A DNA stretch of 64,000 bases from Fasciola hepatica (taxonomy: Eukaryota; Platyhelminthes; Trematoda; Plagiorchiida; Fasciolidae). Where the stretch lies: contig CANUEZ040000024.1 in NCBI GenBank assembly GCA_948099385.1, forward strand, positions 27,687,001-27,751,000, written 5' to 3'. Of this stretch, positions 1 through 8,999 are shown one piece after another; the first letter of the stretch is position 1; every line of letters begins with the position of its first letter. A program made the position numbers and the translations under genes. Under the pieces are notes generated by a model. It saw only the letters and a program-made list of their open reading frames with translations, was not told the DNA's origin and searched no databases.

Positions 1-1949
1 GTTTGTAAGTCCCTCTATTCCGTCCTGAATGCCACACCACTGTTTCTACATAGTTCTGCTCACTGTCTACCCACCATTTACCTCTTCTCGGTCCTCCCGA
101 ATAAGCTGTTGATTAATTTTGTGGAAGCATCACGGGAACTTATATTACCGTCACCCAAAATAACACTGTCTTAACGCGCATAGTTCAACCGAACCACATC
201 GTGATCCCCAGTTTCAACAGTTCTCAGTATTTTTTTAATCGAAGATTCTCGGACGTCCTCCACAGCAGATAAATATTAACACAAACAGAGCTTCAAACCA
301 CGTATTATACAGTGTCCGAAAAACTTATGATAATATAACAAATAATCTAAGAAATCACAGTTATATTTGGCCGCAGTCCTTAGATAGGCTGTAAAAGTAA
401 CAACCAGTAGGAGCTGAACAACTCAACCAAGTGTTATCGAACGATAAGGGAAATTCTCTCAGTGATAAAAATAAAAATGGTACAAATAAGGAAAAATAGA
501 ACAAGGACAGAAACAGAAGGAGAGGGAAAGCAAAAAATACCACTTATGGACATCTTTATCAGGAATTAGTTGAAATTTTAATCATTAACTACCTGCGGTG
601 AGTCAGCCGACATACTAACCTGTCCCGGGAGAAGGAATTCTGCTTTTTACCTATTCATCTGAGTACTTCACGATGACTTTTTCACAGTGGATCCTTCATT
701 TGCGATATCCACTGGGTATCTGGCAATTTCTAGATCGAGAATGGAAGCCCTCCGTCCCTGCTCCCAACTTGTTACTTCCTTGATGCACTGGTTCAAACCC
801 TTTTGTGTGCAGCAAGCCCAATAAAAACTAAAGAAATGTCTACTATTGTGTGGTTTTTTTGAGTCAGTACGCTTCCAGCGCGTTCAAATCGTCTAACACT
901 GGGATTTTAGAACCTAAATCCATCTGGTTTTCTTTACAAAGAAGCAGCTGCAAATCCTCCTCACCGCGAGAATGAGGGCTGCTGTATGTATTAACTAGGT
1001 ACACGCGGCTTAGACTCACTTGGGTTGCTTTTTGTTATGTGTTTTCTAGGTAGATTGGGTCTGCTCCTGTTGAACGATTAATCTGTTGGAAGCAGTAAAA
1101 CACCTCCCCCGTCTGCTCGCGCCTCATCCATTGTGCTCATAACTCAGTTCGAGGGGAATAACTTGATGATATCTTCGTGGGATTTCAGTCATGTCTATGT
1201 AATTGCAATCATGTCAAACCCGTGCTCATGGGCCCTCAGTTCTGGGTGCTTGTTGTCTACACTGGTTACTCTGGTGTACGGAACAAGTAATTCCTTTGGA
1301 CTCCGAAATGAGTCCAGCTTACCAGGAAGCTAAGTTCGCCCGGAACTCAGTTCCAAGCCACTCCAATTTCTCGGGTTTTGTCGGAGTCGCGCTTAGGCCC
1401 ATTGTTGTTGGGCATTTAGTAGATGAGCAACTGTAGTTCGAGTTTTCGTAGACCACCTGATTTAACTGACTATCTATTCCTCTTCAGCAGTATTCTCTTA
1501 GGAGGTTTCGGTAAGATTTAACGAGCTTCTGTTAGGTCTCTGTTTTGCGTAGCTTGAGCAGCTGGGATTATTTCGTATTTGAGAACCCACGACAGGTTTT
1601 GCTCGTGATCAGCCTTGACCACGGTCAGTCGAGGTCCCAGTATTCCTGTGATGGCTTGCACATAAGTTAATCTGGCATCACTGTGCAGTACTTCTCATCC
1701 TGTCGTCACTAAAAATCAGAATAAAACACGGAACCTCATCACAAATCAACTGCGGGAGAGATTCCGCTCTGTGAGTAATAACTGAGTCAATATTCTTTAA
1801 ATCGTAAAGTTCCGGATTACTATCCAATAGAGACGGACTCAACTGCCACACGGTGCAGTTCTGTCAGTTCGACAGACAGAATGTTCCAGTCGTTAACTAC
1901 CCTGATACCCAAGAGTTGCCTCCTGATTAGCAATCTAGCTCAAACATCC
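1..1949. other. No supported gene; unassigned sequence
   Basis: Only short open frames with no recognisable domain, tRNA-like box or long repeat. The right edge passes into the degraded CR1-like reverse transcriptase below, so part of this stretch may be its unrecognisable 3' end. Confidence 0.5.
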
Positions 1950-3010
1950 GTAAGGTTTTTCTCTTGTCCGCTTTTTCTAGAGTCCGAAGATTCACGGAAT
2001 CGACTGACCGACTGAAGACAAGGAAAGACCTTCATTTTATTAAACGTCTCCATTAGGTCTCCTCGAAGTCTTCTCCTTTCCAAAAAGATAAATTCGAGAT
2101 CACTGAGTCTGTTCAAACATTTTGTCTCTAGATATAACCAAATATAGAGGTTCTGAACAGCCCTGATTTCGTGCCCTAAAACAGTGACCTCATTCTAAAG
2201 AGCTCACTTCTATCCTTTTTTGCAGCCGCATTCCACTGTTCTTACCATTCAAAGTTGGAGATCACAAGCATCCCAAGGTCTTCAACGCAAATAGCTGTTC
2301 CAACGGTAGACGGGCCCCGGTCAGGAATGACAGTCAGAATTTCCGTTTCCATTGACCGCAGCTGACTTGTCCCAGTTTCAAGAGGTAAGTCTCAGGGGTG
2401 GGTTCAGACTAGGACGGTGCCCATATCCCTGTGTAGACCGTCTCTTCTTTGAGATTTTACTACTTTCACGTTATCTGAGAAGATAAAGCTAGACGATTTT
2501 ATGGCTGACGCTGAGCCATTGATAAGCAGTAACATTAACAGTGGAACTAATACAGATATTTGGAGTACTCCATGGGTGGCATTCACTAATCTAGAGAACC
2601 CGTCTCTTTTTTGACTTAAAACTTCCCACAGGAGAGAATGTCCGCCAACCACCATATATCAACAGATGCTGTCGTGGATAACTTATTAAGAACCTTGCAT
2701 GGGATGCTAGTTAGACTCACTGGCCTGTAGTTTTCCATAACGGATTTTGTACACTCTTGTGTAAGCACAATGGGCGCAATTTTGCAGTTTTATGGTGACA
2801 TTCGTTGGACCAATAAGAACCTTTATTGCTTACATCCGGGGGAAGCTAATGTATATAACTGCAGCTTTATGATAGCTCGGTGGATATCACTTGAACCTAC
2901 TGAGTTATAAACATCTGGTTTCACTAGATGCTTACGTACGACTTCTTTGACTGGTTGATCGTTTATTTCTGTTGGGGAAGTTCCAGGGGTAAAATCTACT
3001 GACACCCATT
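1950..3010 (-). pseudogene. CR1/SR1-like non-LTR retrotransposon reverse transcriptase fragment
   Basis: Remnant of a non-LTR reverse transcriptase, readable only by changing frame. Going 5' to 3' on the minus strand there is a finger segment near 2850-3000 ending IHRAIIKL. Next, near 2690-2760, comes the block ENYRPVSLTSIPCKVLNKL, the NYRPVSL motif of CR1/Jockey-type RTs. A palm segment at 2404-2655 contains GVLQISVLVPLL and FIFSDNVKVV, decayed forms of the GVPQGSVLGPLLF and FADD blocks. Near 2040-2100 is LERRRLRGDLMETF, the RRLRGDLIET signature of CR1-type thumbs. The catalytic Asp-Asp pair is now Ser-Asp-Asn, and stops interrupt every frame. It is dead and 5'-truncated, as usual for CR1-type insertions. 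SR1 is the CR1-clade element known in schistosomes; assignment to it is inferred. Confidence 0.75.
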
Positions 3011-3310
3011 ACCTACTGTGTACACATTACGAAAATATTCACCCAGAATGCATAAATGGTGTACTTGCAATCCTTCCTTACACAAAACAATAATTTCCAT
3101 TTAACGTGACCCGTCTTATTATTACGGTACTCATGCGCTTGCTATACACACTTGCTAGTTATTATGCCACGACCCGGCAATTTGGCGGTGGGTCACCTGA
3201 CATTGTTTTCATGCATTTGGTAAACTGAGCCTTGGCTCCAGGCTTTACATCGTTTGGGATCACATTTGAGGTTTTATATGGTGTATACTTTTTACTTGTT
3301 TGATTCAGTA

Positions 3311-3524
3311 CCATGAAATTTTCGTTTGACTGACTGTCCTTTTGGACTCCACGTTTCACGCGCAAACCTCAGGTCATCCGACCAACCTGCACTCGAGTGC
3401 AGGTTGGTCGGATGACCTGAGGTTTGCGCGTGAAACGTGGAGTCCAAAAGGACAGTCAGTCAAACGAAAATTAAACAATCCCACACTACTCGCAAGTAAT
3501 TGCGTGATATGTGCCATGAAATTT
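3311..3524. repeat. SINE-derived perfect palindrome flanked by 11-bp target-site duplication
   Basis: Positions 3317-3472 form a perfect inverted repeat with 78-bp arms and no loop, centred on CTCGAG at 3392-3397. Each arm is the 3' region of the hammerhead SINE found complete at 6196-6482. The right arm continues with the SINE tail to about 3513; the left arm lacks that tail. CCATGAAATTT occurs at 3311-3321 and again at 3514-3524, as expected for a target-site duplication from one retroposition. The unit therefore probably inserted as a ready-made inverted dimer or was made during reverse transcription. It lacks the tRNA promoter and ribozyme. A read-through transcript would fold into a 78-bp hairpin. 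Confidence 0.88.
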
Positions 3525-3689
3525 ACCAGTTATTCTTGTTCTGACTCTGGGATTCCTTTGATCGGGCTAGGGGTTGCTCAAATTGTGAAATCAAGGCAAA
3601 CAGCACGCCTGTTTTGTTCTGGTTTTCATTGCAATACCTTGGTCCTTGGTAGACAATGGGCCTATCCTATCACTCTTTAAGCCTTTTAA

Positions 3690-4088
3690 TTGCACTGGAT
3701 TGTAGTAATTATTCGGCTGCTATTGCGCGCACCGGACTTATTTAGCCTCATACTCACACCTAACTGCTTGCAAGTGATTCGCTGTCTCATTTCTGAAATT
3801 GGTATAGCAAATCACAGCTCAGTGACACCCGAAAGCCTTATAAAGCGTCTGGCTAAGCTTACTGGACCTAACTGTTGCATCAATCCACCACAGTGTTTTG
3901 TGCGGTCCAGTCAAGCATTACTTCAATGCTTAATCATTTCGGAGAATAATCAGACCTTCTTTATTACCTCCCAGCTTTTCACTACGGTAGACTCCGGCGT
4001 ATCACCTGTCCGTTCCGTAGCCCCAGTGCAGGGTATAGTTACTTCTGATCAGTTTTGGGGTCACCTCGGATTTTCAAGTGCACGTTGA
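3690..4088 (+). CDS. Uncharacterised 132-codon ORF, possible exon
   Basis: Open frame of 132 codons. The part after about residue 25 has ordinary protein-like composition, with several alternating hydrophobic stretches and cysteines at CCINPPQC. I recognise no family. A possible acceptor-like pyrimidine stretch precedes the CTTGCAAG near 3767-3774, so a coding exon could start inside the frame rather than at the ATG. The neighbours are a SINE palindrome on the left and unassigned sequence on the right. It may equally be chance. Confidence 0.2.
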   Translation: MHWIVVIIRLLLRAPDLFSLILTPNCLQVIRCLISEIGIANHSSVTPESLIKRLAKLTGPNCCINPPQCFVRSSQALLQCLIISENNQTFFITSQLFTTVDSGVSPVRSVAPVQGIVTSDQFWGHLGFSSAR

Positions 4089-4099
4089 TATTATCACTC

Positions 4100-5640
4100 T
4101 CGTAATCACTCTTGCCCAAGTAAACGCAGAACTGGAGCTATGATATGTCATTTTGGAAGTTCGTTATCATGATGTTTAGCAAGGATGGCGCGCAACCAAA
4201 TTTACTTCTTGTACTCTCTTTTATGTTACTGCCAGGCAGTAATAAGCAGTCACCGTGAGTTACTTAAGCCAATGAAGAAACTATTATGTACATGAGTGAA
4301 TATAAACTAAATTTAACTAACACTGTCAGCCATCTTCCAGGTATTACTTCGTAATACGCAACTGTCTCAACCCTGAATCCTCATTAGTTGACCATGCCAT
4401 GATTCAATTGAATAATTTACCCGCTAGTGTTAGTTGTGATGTTGGAGCCTCCGGAACATTACTTGAATCTGTTATTCGTGCCTCAGGCTTTTTCTCGTGG
4501 AGGATGTTTTCAACAATCACGTCGCTTAAGAAGACAATGAATAGCAATTTCACTACGACTGCATCATCAACCGAGTAGAGGTCAATCAATTCACCAATTG
4601 CTTGACATTTTTATGAGGCTAAGCATTGCGTAATCGCGAGTCATGCGTTCAAAGTGATCTGTTCGATCACGAACACTTAACTATCAGGATATAAGGAGGC
4701 CCTGTCTATCCGTACACACCACTCTGAACAGCGGAGCCAACGCGAGCTTGTGATCATTTTATCATTGCGGCAATAACTGTTGTATGGTTATCAGACAGAC
4801 ATGCCTGTATGTGTGCGTCGTGTGGTTTTGTCTTCATTTATAAACATTTTGATCATCCGTTTTGCTTTGAAAATAATCACTTCGACTGAAATATGCACTT
4901 TGTAAAGATGTAGCGAAATGGCACAGGATACATCATGCAATCAGTATTTTCGACTTTTGTTTTCAAATCACGTAGCTGCATTCACAGGTAGCATAGCTAG
5001 ATGTCGATTCCAAACAGAAAGTATAGATGCTATCAAATGACCTCAAGTGAAAATTCCTCTTTAGGGCGACGCACCCTATTCGTCTTTAGCGTGGCTCACT
5101 ACAAAGAGCACACATCAGTGAACTTAGGTCTTTATTTTTCAGGCATTATTTCTTCTGTTTGTTCATATCAGCCATTTTCTGTGAAAAATACGTAACAAGT
5201 TTCTGCAAGGTTATCGATGAGTGACAGCTCACTTTGTGGAATGGTGAAATAAAAGAGTGACTCAAAGGCATACTTCATCTGTCGGAAGAAAGACTACGGC
5301 ATCCAAAAGGAACACATCGAAGCCTTACAATATCGATTATATTTGTGAATATCATTTGAAGCCAAGTTATATTTACTTTATGCTTATATTCCCCTTCAGT
5401 ATTCGACAGTTGAGACCAAAGGTATTTACCACTCCGGTTACCGTTTACTACGGTAAGCCTGTAAAACCATGAAGATGTGTTACTCGACTAAAAAAAATAT
5501 AGTTCTTCTCAACACTATGACGTTATTCACTCCTCTAATACCAATAGAGAGTAGCAGTATGAGAAAATAGCCGTTTGAATCATATACTTGCGGGAACAAT
5601 GCACAATCAGGATGGCTACGACCGAGTGACCTTCACTTTG
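4100..5640. other. No supported gene; unassigned AT-rich sequence
   Basis: Only short open frames without domain motifs. No tRNA-like boxes, long tandem repeats or hammerhead cores were seen on either strand. Confidence 0.5.
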
Positions 5641-5779
5641 ATCAAACAACTAATTCTGTATGTCACGCAATTACTTGTGATTGGTGTGGGATTGTTTAAT
5701 TTTCGTTTGATTGACTGTCCTTTTGGACTCCACGTTTCACGCGCAAACCTCAGGTCATCCGACCAACCTGCACTCGGAA

Positions 5780-5824
5780 GCACCAGACTCGAGTTTCGCT
5801 CTTGTTAGAGCTCATCAGTGGTGC
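5780..5824 (-). ncRNA. Hammerhead ribozyme, minimal type I (SINE copy 1)
   Basis: Exact reverse-complement partner of the ribozyme at 6363-6407. On the minus strand, stem I GCACCA (5819-5824) precedes the core CTGATGA. Stem II GCTC/GAGC closes a TAACAA loop, then GAA, a loopless stem III ACTC/GAGT, the cleavage-site C, and the closing stem I strand TGGTGC (5780-5785). All invariant core bases are present. The predicted cut is after the C at 5786. Confidence 0.9.
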
Positions 5825-5831
5825 ATATCCT

Positions 5832-5907
5832 CCGCCACACCCAGGGTTTGAACCCGGGCCCTCCCATCTCGAAGGCGTGTGTGTTACCACTGCGCCACCC
5901 CGCTCCC
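5832..5907 (-). promoter_or_regulatory. tRNA-like internal Pol III promoter (SINE copy 1)
   Basis: The A box TGGCGCAGTGG (5887-5897) and B box GGTTCAAACCC (5844-5854) on the minus strand match the tRNA consensus boxes. This is a tRNA-derived SINE head, not a tRNA gene: sequence continues directly into the ribozyme. Confidence 0.82.
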
Positions 5908-6279
5908 GTTCGAGCTGATCCGAATCACCAAGTTAAGCTTGTATAGATGTCGACCTCTATGACAGCCAGAAATGCCCGACAGCTTTCAAATGCGCGTGAA
6001 ACGTGGAGTCCAAAAGGACAGTCAATCAAACGAAAATTAAACAATCCCACACTACTCGCAAGTAATTGCGTGACATATGTACCAAAAACGCGAAGCAGGT
6101 TTAAAAATGTGGGTCCGTTGCCCTCATCCTGTGGAGAAGACCTGATTGGTGGGAGGCATTCGCTTGGAGTTAACTAGGTCCGGAACCGTGTCTCCATTTG
6201 AAAGCTGTCGGGCATTTCTGGCTGTCATAGAGGTCGACATCTATACAAGCTTAACTTGGTGATTCGGATCAGCTCGAAC

Positions 6280-6355
6280 GGGAGCGGGGTGGCGCAGTGG
6301 TAACACACACGCCTTCGAGATGGGAGGGCCCGGGTTCAAACCCTGGGTGTGGCGG
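6280..6355 (+). promoter_or_regulatory. tRNA-like internal Pol III promoter (SINE copy 2)
   Basis: A box TGGCGCAGTGG at 6290-6300 and B box GGTTCAAACCC at 6333-6343, spaced as in a tRNA. Known Sm-alpha SINEs are transcribed by RNA polymerase III from such boxes and carry the ribozyme downstream, as here. Confidence 0.85.
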
Positions 6356-6362
6356 AGGATAT

Positions 6363-6407
6363 GCACCACTGATGAGCTCTAACAAGAGCGAAACTCGAGT
6401 CTGGTGC
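6363..6407 (+). ncRNA. Hammerhead ribozyme, minimal type I (SINE copy 2)
   Basis: Self-cleaving RNA motif. Stem I: GCACCA (6363-6368) pairs with TGGTGC (6402-6407), 6 bp. Core CTGATGA is at 6369-6375. Stem II: GCTC (6376-6379) pairs with GAGC (6386-6389) around loop TAACAA. GAA lies at 6390-6392. Stem III: ACTC (6393-6396) pairs with GAGT (6397-6400) with no loop. The cleavage-site nucleotide is C6401. Every invariant residue of the hammerhead core is present. A loopless 4-bp stem III is typical of minimal animal type I hammerheads, which often work best as dimers. The position just downstream of a tRNA-like promoter matches schistosome Sm-alpha repeats. Confidence 0.93.
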
Positions 6408-6499
6408 TTCCGAGTGCAGGTTGGTCGGATGACCTGAGGTTTGCGCGTGAAACGTGGAGTCCAAAAGGACAGTCAATCAAACTAATTCTGTGTTTGTGT

Positions 6500-7380
6500 A
6501 GAGTGACGGTATGCTGAGCTTGAGAGTGACAGGTAAATATGACAAACTCAATCAGGCTCTTTCTTTTGTGTTGCAGATGATCAAATCGACCTTTTGAATT
6601 CGGACCTGGACAAGACAACATCAGAAGACAAGAACAGTGAATAGTGAATGTTCATGCAACGTACTGCTATTACACCTTCTCGCTCTGTCATTTTTATAGT
6701 ATCGTTACTTGTTACTATACTTTATTCTCGGATCCTTTCTCTCTTCTGCTTGCGTACTACACTTGTAACGCATTTCGTAAACGTAAAAAAGCATAACAAT
6801 GGAATAATTTATTCAGAAAAGTAATTCAAGACGAACTACTCAATTATTTCCTAGAAATGACAATTACTTCTTTGTCCGTACGATTTCGGCATGTTACCGG
6901 AATCCTGTGGTGGACAGCGTGCCACTACGGTCCCCTTCTTCGAGCCAGGAATGCATGTTTCACACGTCCAGTCAGTTCAAGTCAAGTCAGATGTACGCTT
7001 TATACACCCGAAGGTGGATATCCAGCAATACGTAATCACTTCCAGTTGTAAAATGATACAAAGAGTGAAATATAATGTCAACTCAGCTTTGAGTTTAGTT
7101 CTGAAATGATAACATCGGGGTTAGCAAGGAAATGGGTGAGAAGTGATACTGTGGAGGATCAGTAGATCTTGGTACGAGCATAAAAGGTGTTTATAGCGGA
7201 ATCGTGTAGATGACGTAGAAATAAATTAACTGAAATTGAGGTAAAGGGGTTGCCATTCGTCAGCCCGTATCCTACAGGAGAACATTGTACGTGAACTGAT
7301 GATTTGGCGTATTATAAAAGGGGTTAACTGATGGCGAGGTATATGGTTACCTCTAGGTAAGTGCTTTAGGAAACGGACAA
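6500..7380. other. No supported gene
   Basis: Short open frames only, the longest 72 codons, with no recognisable domain. No repeats or RNA motifs recognised. Confidence 0.5.
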
Positions 7381-7389
7381 TTAGCTTAA

Positions 7390-8990
7390 AGTCTTTAAAA
7401 AGCAATCTGAGGAATGTTACAGGAAAGTTACTGATTCAGTGGGGTAGAATGCAAGAGAAAACAAATTTTCGGAAGAGATGACGTGGAGCACCAAAGGATT
7501 TGAGTCTTAAAACATAAAACCATAGCCATCTTATCTTCAGAAAGACTGCGGCGAGATGTTCGGACAGAGAAAGGTCACGGTTTACGATAACACCGAAATA
7601 CTTCACCAATGAACCGCCCTCGATGGACTTACTGATAATGAACAAGGAGGGAGTGTATTCCAAAAGATTAGAATACTTGATCCCTTTGTGAAGAAAAAAC
7701 AATATATCGAAGACTTGGAGAGATTTTTTCACAGTTTGTTCATGGAGTACCAAGTAGCAAGCTCATTTGTGCTGTCCTGTAGAGGTTGTATAGACAGATT
7801 AGGGTATGGCATACCCAGAATCACATCATTGGCATATTTTATCGGCATGCTGTCTTCCGAAACAGACATAGATGAGATTTAAGTAGAAAACAAAAGCGGA
7901 GATAGGATTGCTCCTTGTAAGACACCTTGCTTGGACGGAAGCCCGAAGGAGGTTTTTCCACGAACTTGTGTAAACTGTTGTCCACCAAAAAATAACTGGA
8001 CAGCCAGTGTACATCATTTGGATGAACTCAACTATCCTTTAGGAACAGTTTAATGCGTCATTGTAATCGAAGAAACTGACTCTGAATGCCATACATTTCT
8101 GATTCAGTGCCGACAACACAGAATGTGTGAGGAAAGTGAGGCCTTCGGGGGTTGAACGTGAACGACGGTAGGCGAATTGGTTAGGGTCAGGCACAATATG
8201 CTGAGGAGATATTCCCTGTGGTAATTGTTTAAACACCTTAAAGGTAACAGACGTGCATGCTACTGGGCGAAACTTGCTAGCACTGGTGTAATGGAGGCCA
8301 CTTTCCATCCTTCATGGATATTTTTATGGGTTAGGCAGCGACTGAAGACGTCGGGTATGACAGGAGATAGCACGGCTGCAAGTTCCTTGAACTCAGCTGA
8401 TGATAGTCCATCAGGGCCGCATGGTTTATCTGGTTGAAGTTGGAACAGTACTTTGTATACGTCCATGATTGGTAGTTTGGAGTTGCCATTCATGAGGGCG
8501 TTGTTGTCGACATTCAATAGCCCAATTAGAATTTGTAGTGGGCGTATATCCTCCACACGGTTTATACCTGAAGCCCTGTGTGCACAGACAATTCTGAAGG
8601 TGAGCGTAATTCTGCGTAACTTGACGTTTCGAGTGCAGAACCTGGCCTGAGACTCAAGGTGATTGACACCTCACTTAATAAGAATAACCAGACCTCTTCG
8701 CCAGCTTTCTTTTTCCCCTATCCTGCCAACAGATTGTAAACCAACTACGTATTACTCCTGGTACATAGTCACCTTTGGAGCCAAGTTTCAGTAAGGGCTA
8801 ATATTCACACATTGTGATCCCCTGTGGCAGTGAAGAGGTCCACCCATTGATCCCGCTCGCCACATGCGTTAATGTATAGCACCATCTCATAGACTTCACC
8901 GCCGGGAAGTCTGCTATCTTTCAAACCTTCTTGGGTCGCGAGCACAACGTCCAAAGTGAAAGCTAGTTCTTTTGTTGCGGCGTTTATCGC
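7390..8990 (-). pseudogene. Decayed Jockey/CR1-type non-LTR element (endonuclease trace, RT)
   Basis: Minus-strand remnant. Near 8770-8830 a frame reads ILALTETWL, the LTETWL motif of apurinic-type endonucleases. RT fingers at 8260-8556 contain DKPCGPDGLSSAEFKEL. At 8039-8308 are KFRPVACTSVTFKVF and NQFAYRRSRSTPEGLTFL, the latter equivalent to the QFGFR block of other RTs. Then comes RVSFFDYNDALN, a decayed motif A. The palm near 7850-8000 is broken by frame changes. The thumb at 7436-7753 contains VKYFGVIVNRDLSLSEH and ends in CILPH. The endonuclease is mostly deleted, since only about 280 bp separate LTETWL from the RT fingers. No frame is intact, so the copy is inactive. It resembles the fragment at 15.1-16.2 kb. 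Confidence 0.75.
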
Positions 8991-8999
8991 TGAGGGACA

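Larger units (their letters stand above)
5705..5991 (-). repeat. Left arm of 287-bp perfect inverted repeat (Sm-alpha-like SINE)
   Basis: Exact reverse complement of 6196-6482 as far as I can read, with no gaps. It carries a B box at 5844-5854 and an A box at 5887-5897 on the minus strand, and a ribozyme at 5780-5824. The SINE 3' tail continues leftward to about 5660; the right arm lacks it. Confidence 0.9.
6196..6482 (+). repeat. Right arm of 287-bp inverted repeat: Sm-alpha-like SINE with hammerhead
   Basis: Order on the plus strand: about 80 bp of leader, tRNA-like promoter (about 6280-6355), hammerhead ribozyme (6363-6407), then the conserved 3' body starting CCGAGTGCAGG. That body is also the palindrome at 3.3 kb. 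The arm stops at TCAATCAAAC, without the last roughly 45 bp of tail seen in the other copies, exactly where the right-hand target-site duplication begins. Confidence 0.9.
5648..6491. mobile_element. Composite hammerhead-SINE insertion with inverted copies and 12-bp TSD
   Basis: AACTAATTCTGT at 5648-5659 is repeated at 6480-6491 and brackets about 820 bp. Inside, a SINE copy on the minus strand (5660-5991, with its full 3' tail at the left end) faces a plus-strand copy (6196-6482). They form perfect 287-bp arms, 5705-5991 and 6196-6482. The 204-bp spacer starts with a third, direct copy of the SINE 3' tail (5992 to about 6075), followed by about 120 bp I cannot place. Each arm carries a tRNA-like Pol III promoter and a full hammerhead ribozyme. 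The family matches the known schistosome Sm-alpha type of hammerhead SINE. The TSD suggests the composite entered the locus in one event. Confidence 0.88.

Noticed and set aside
6280..6355. Possible functional tRNA gene
   Set aside because: A and B boxes are fine, but the sequence runs straight into the ribozyme and SINE body and the copies are palindromic. It is a tRNA-derived SINE promoter.
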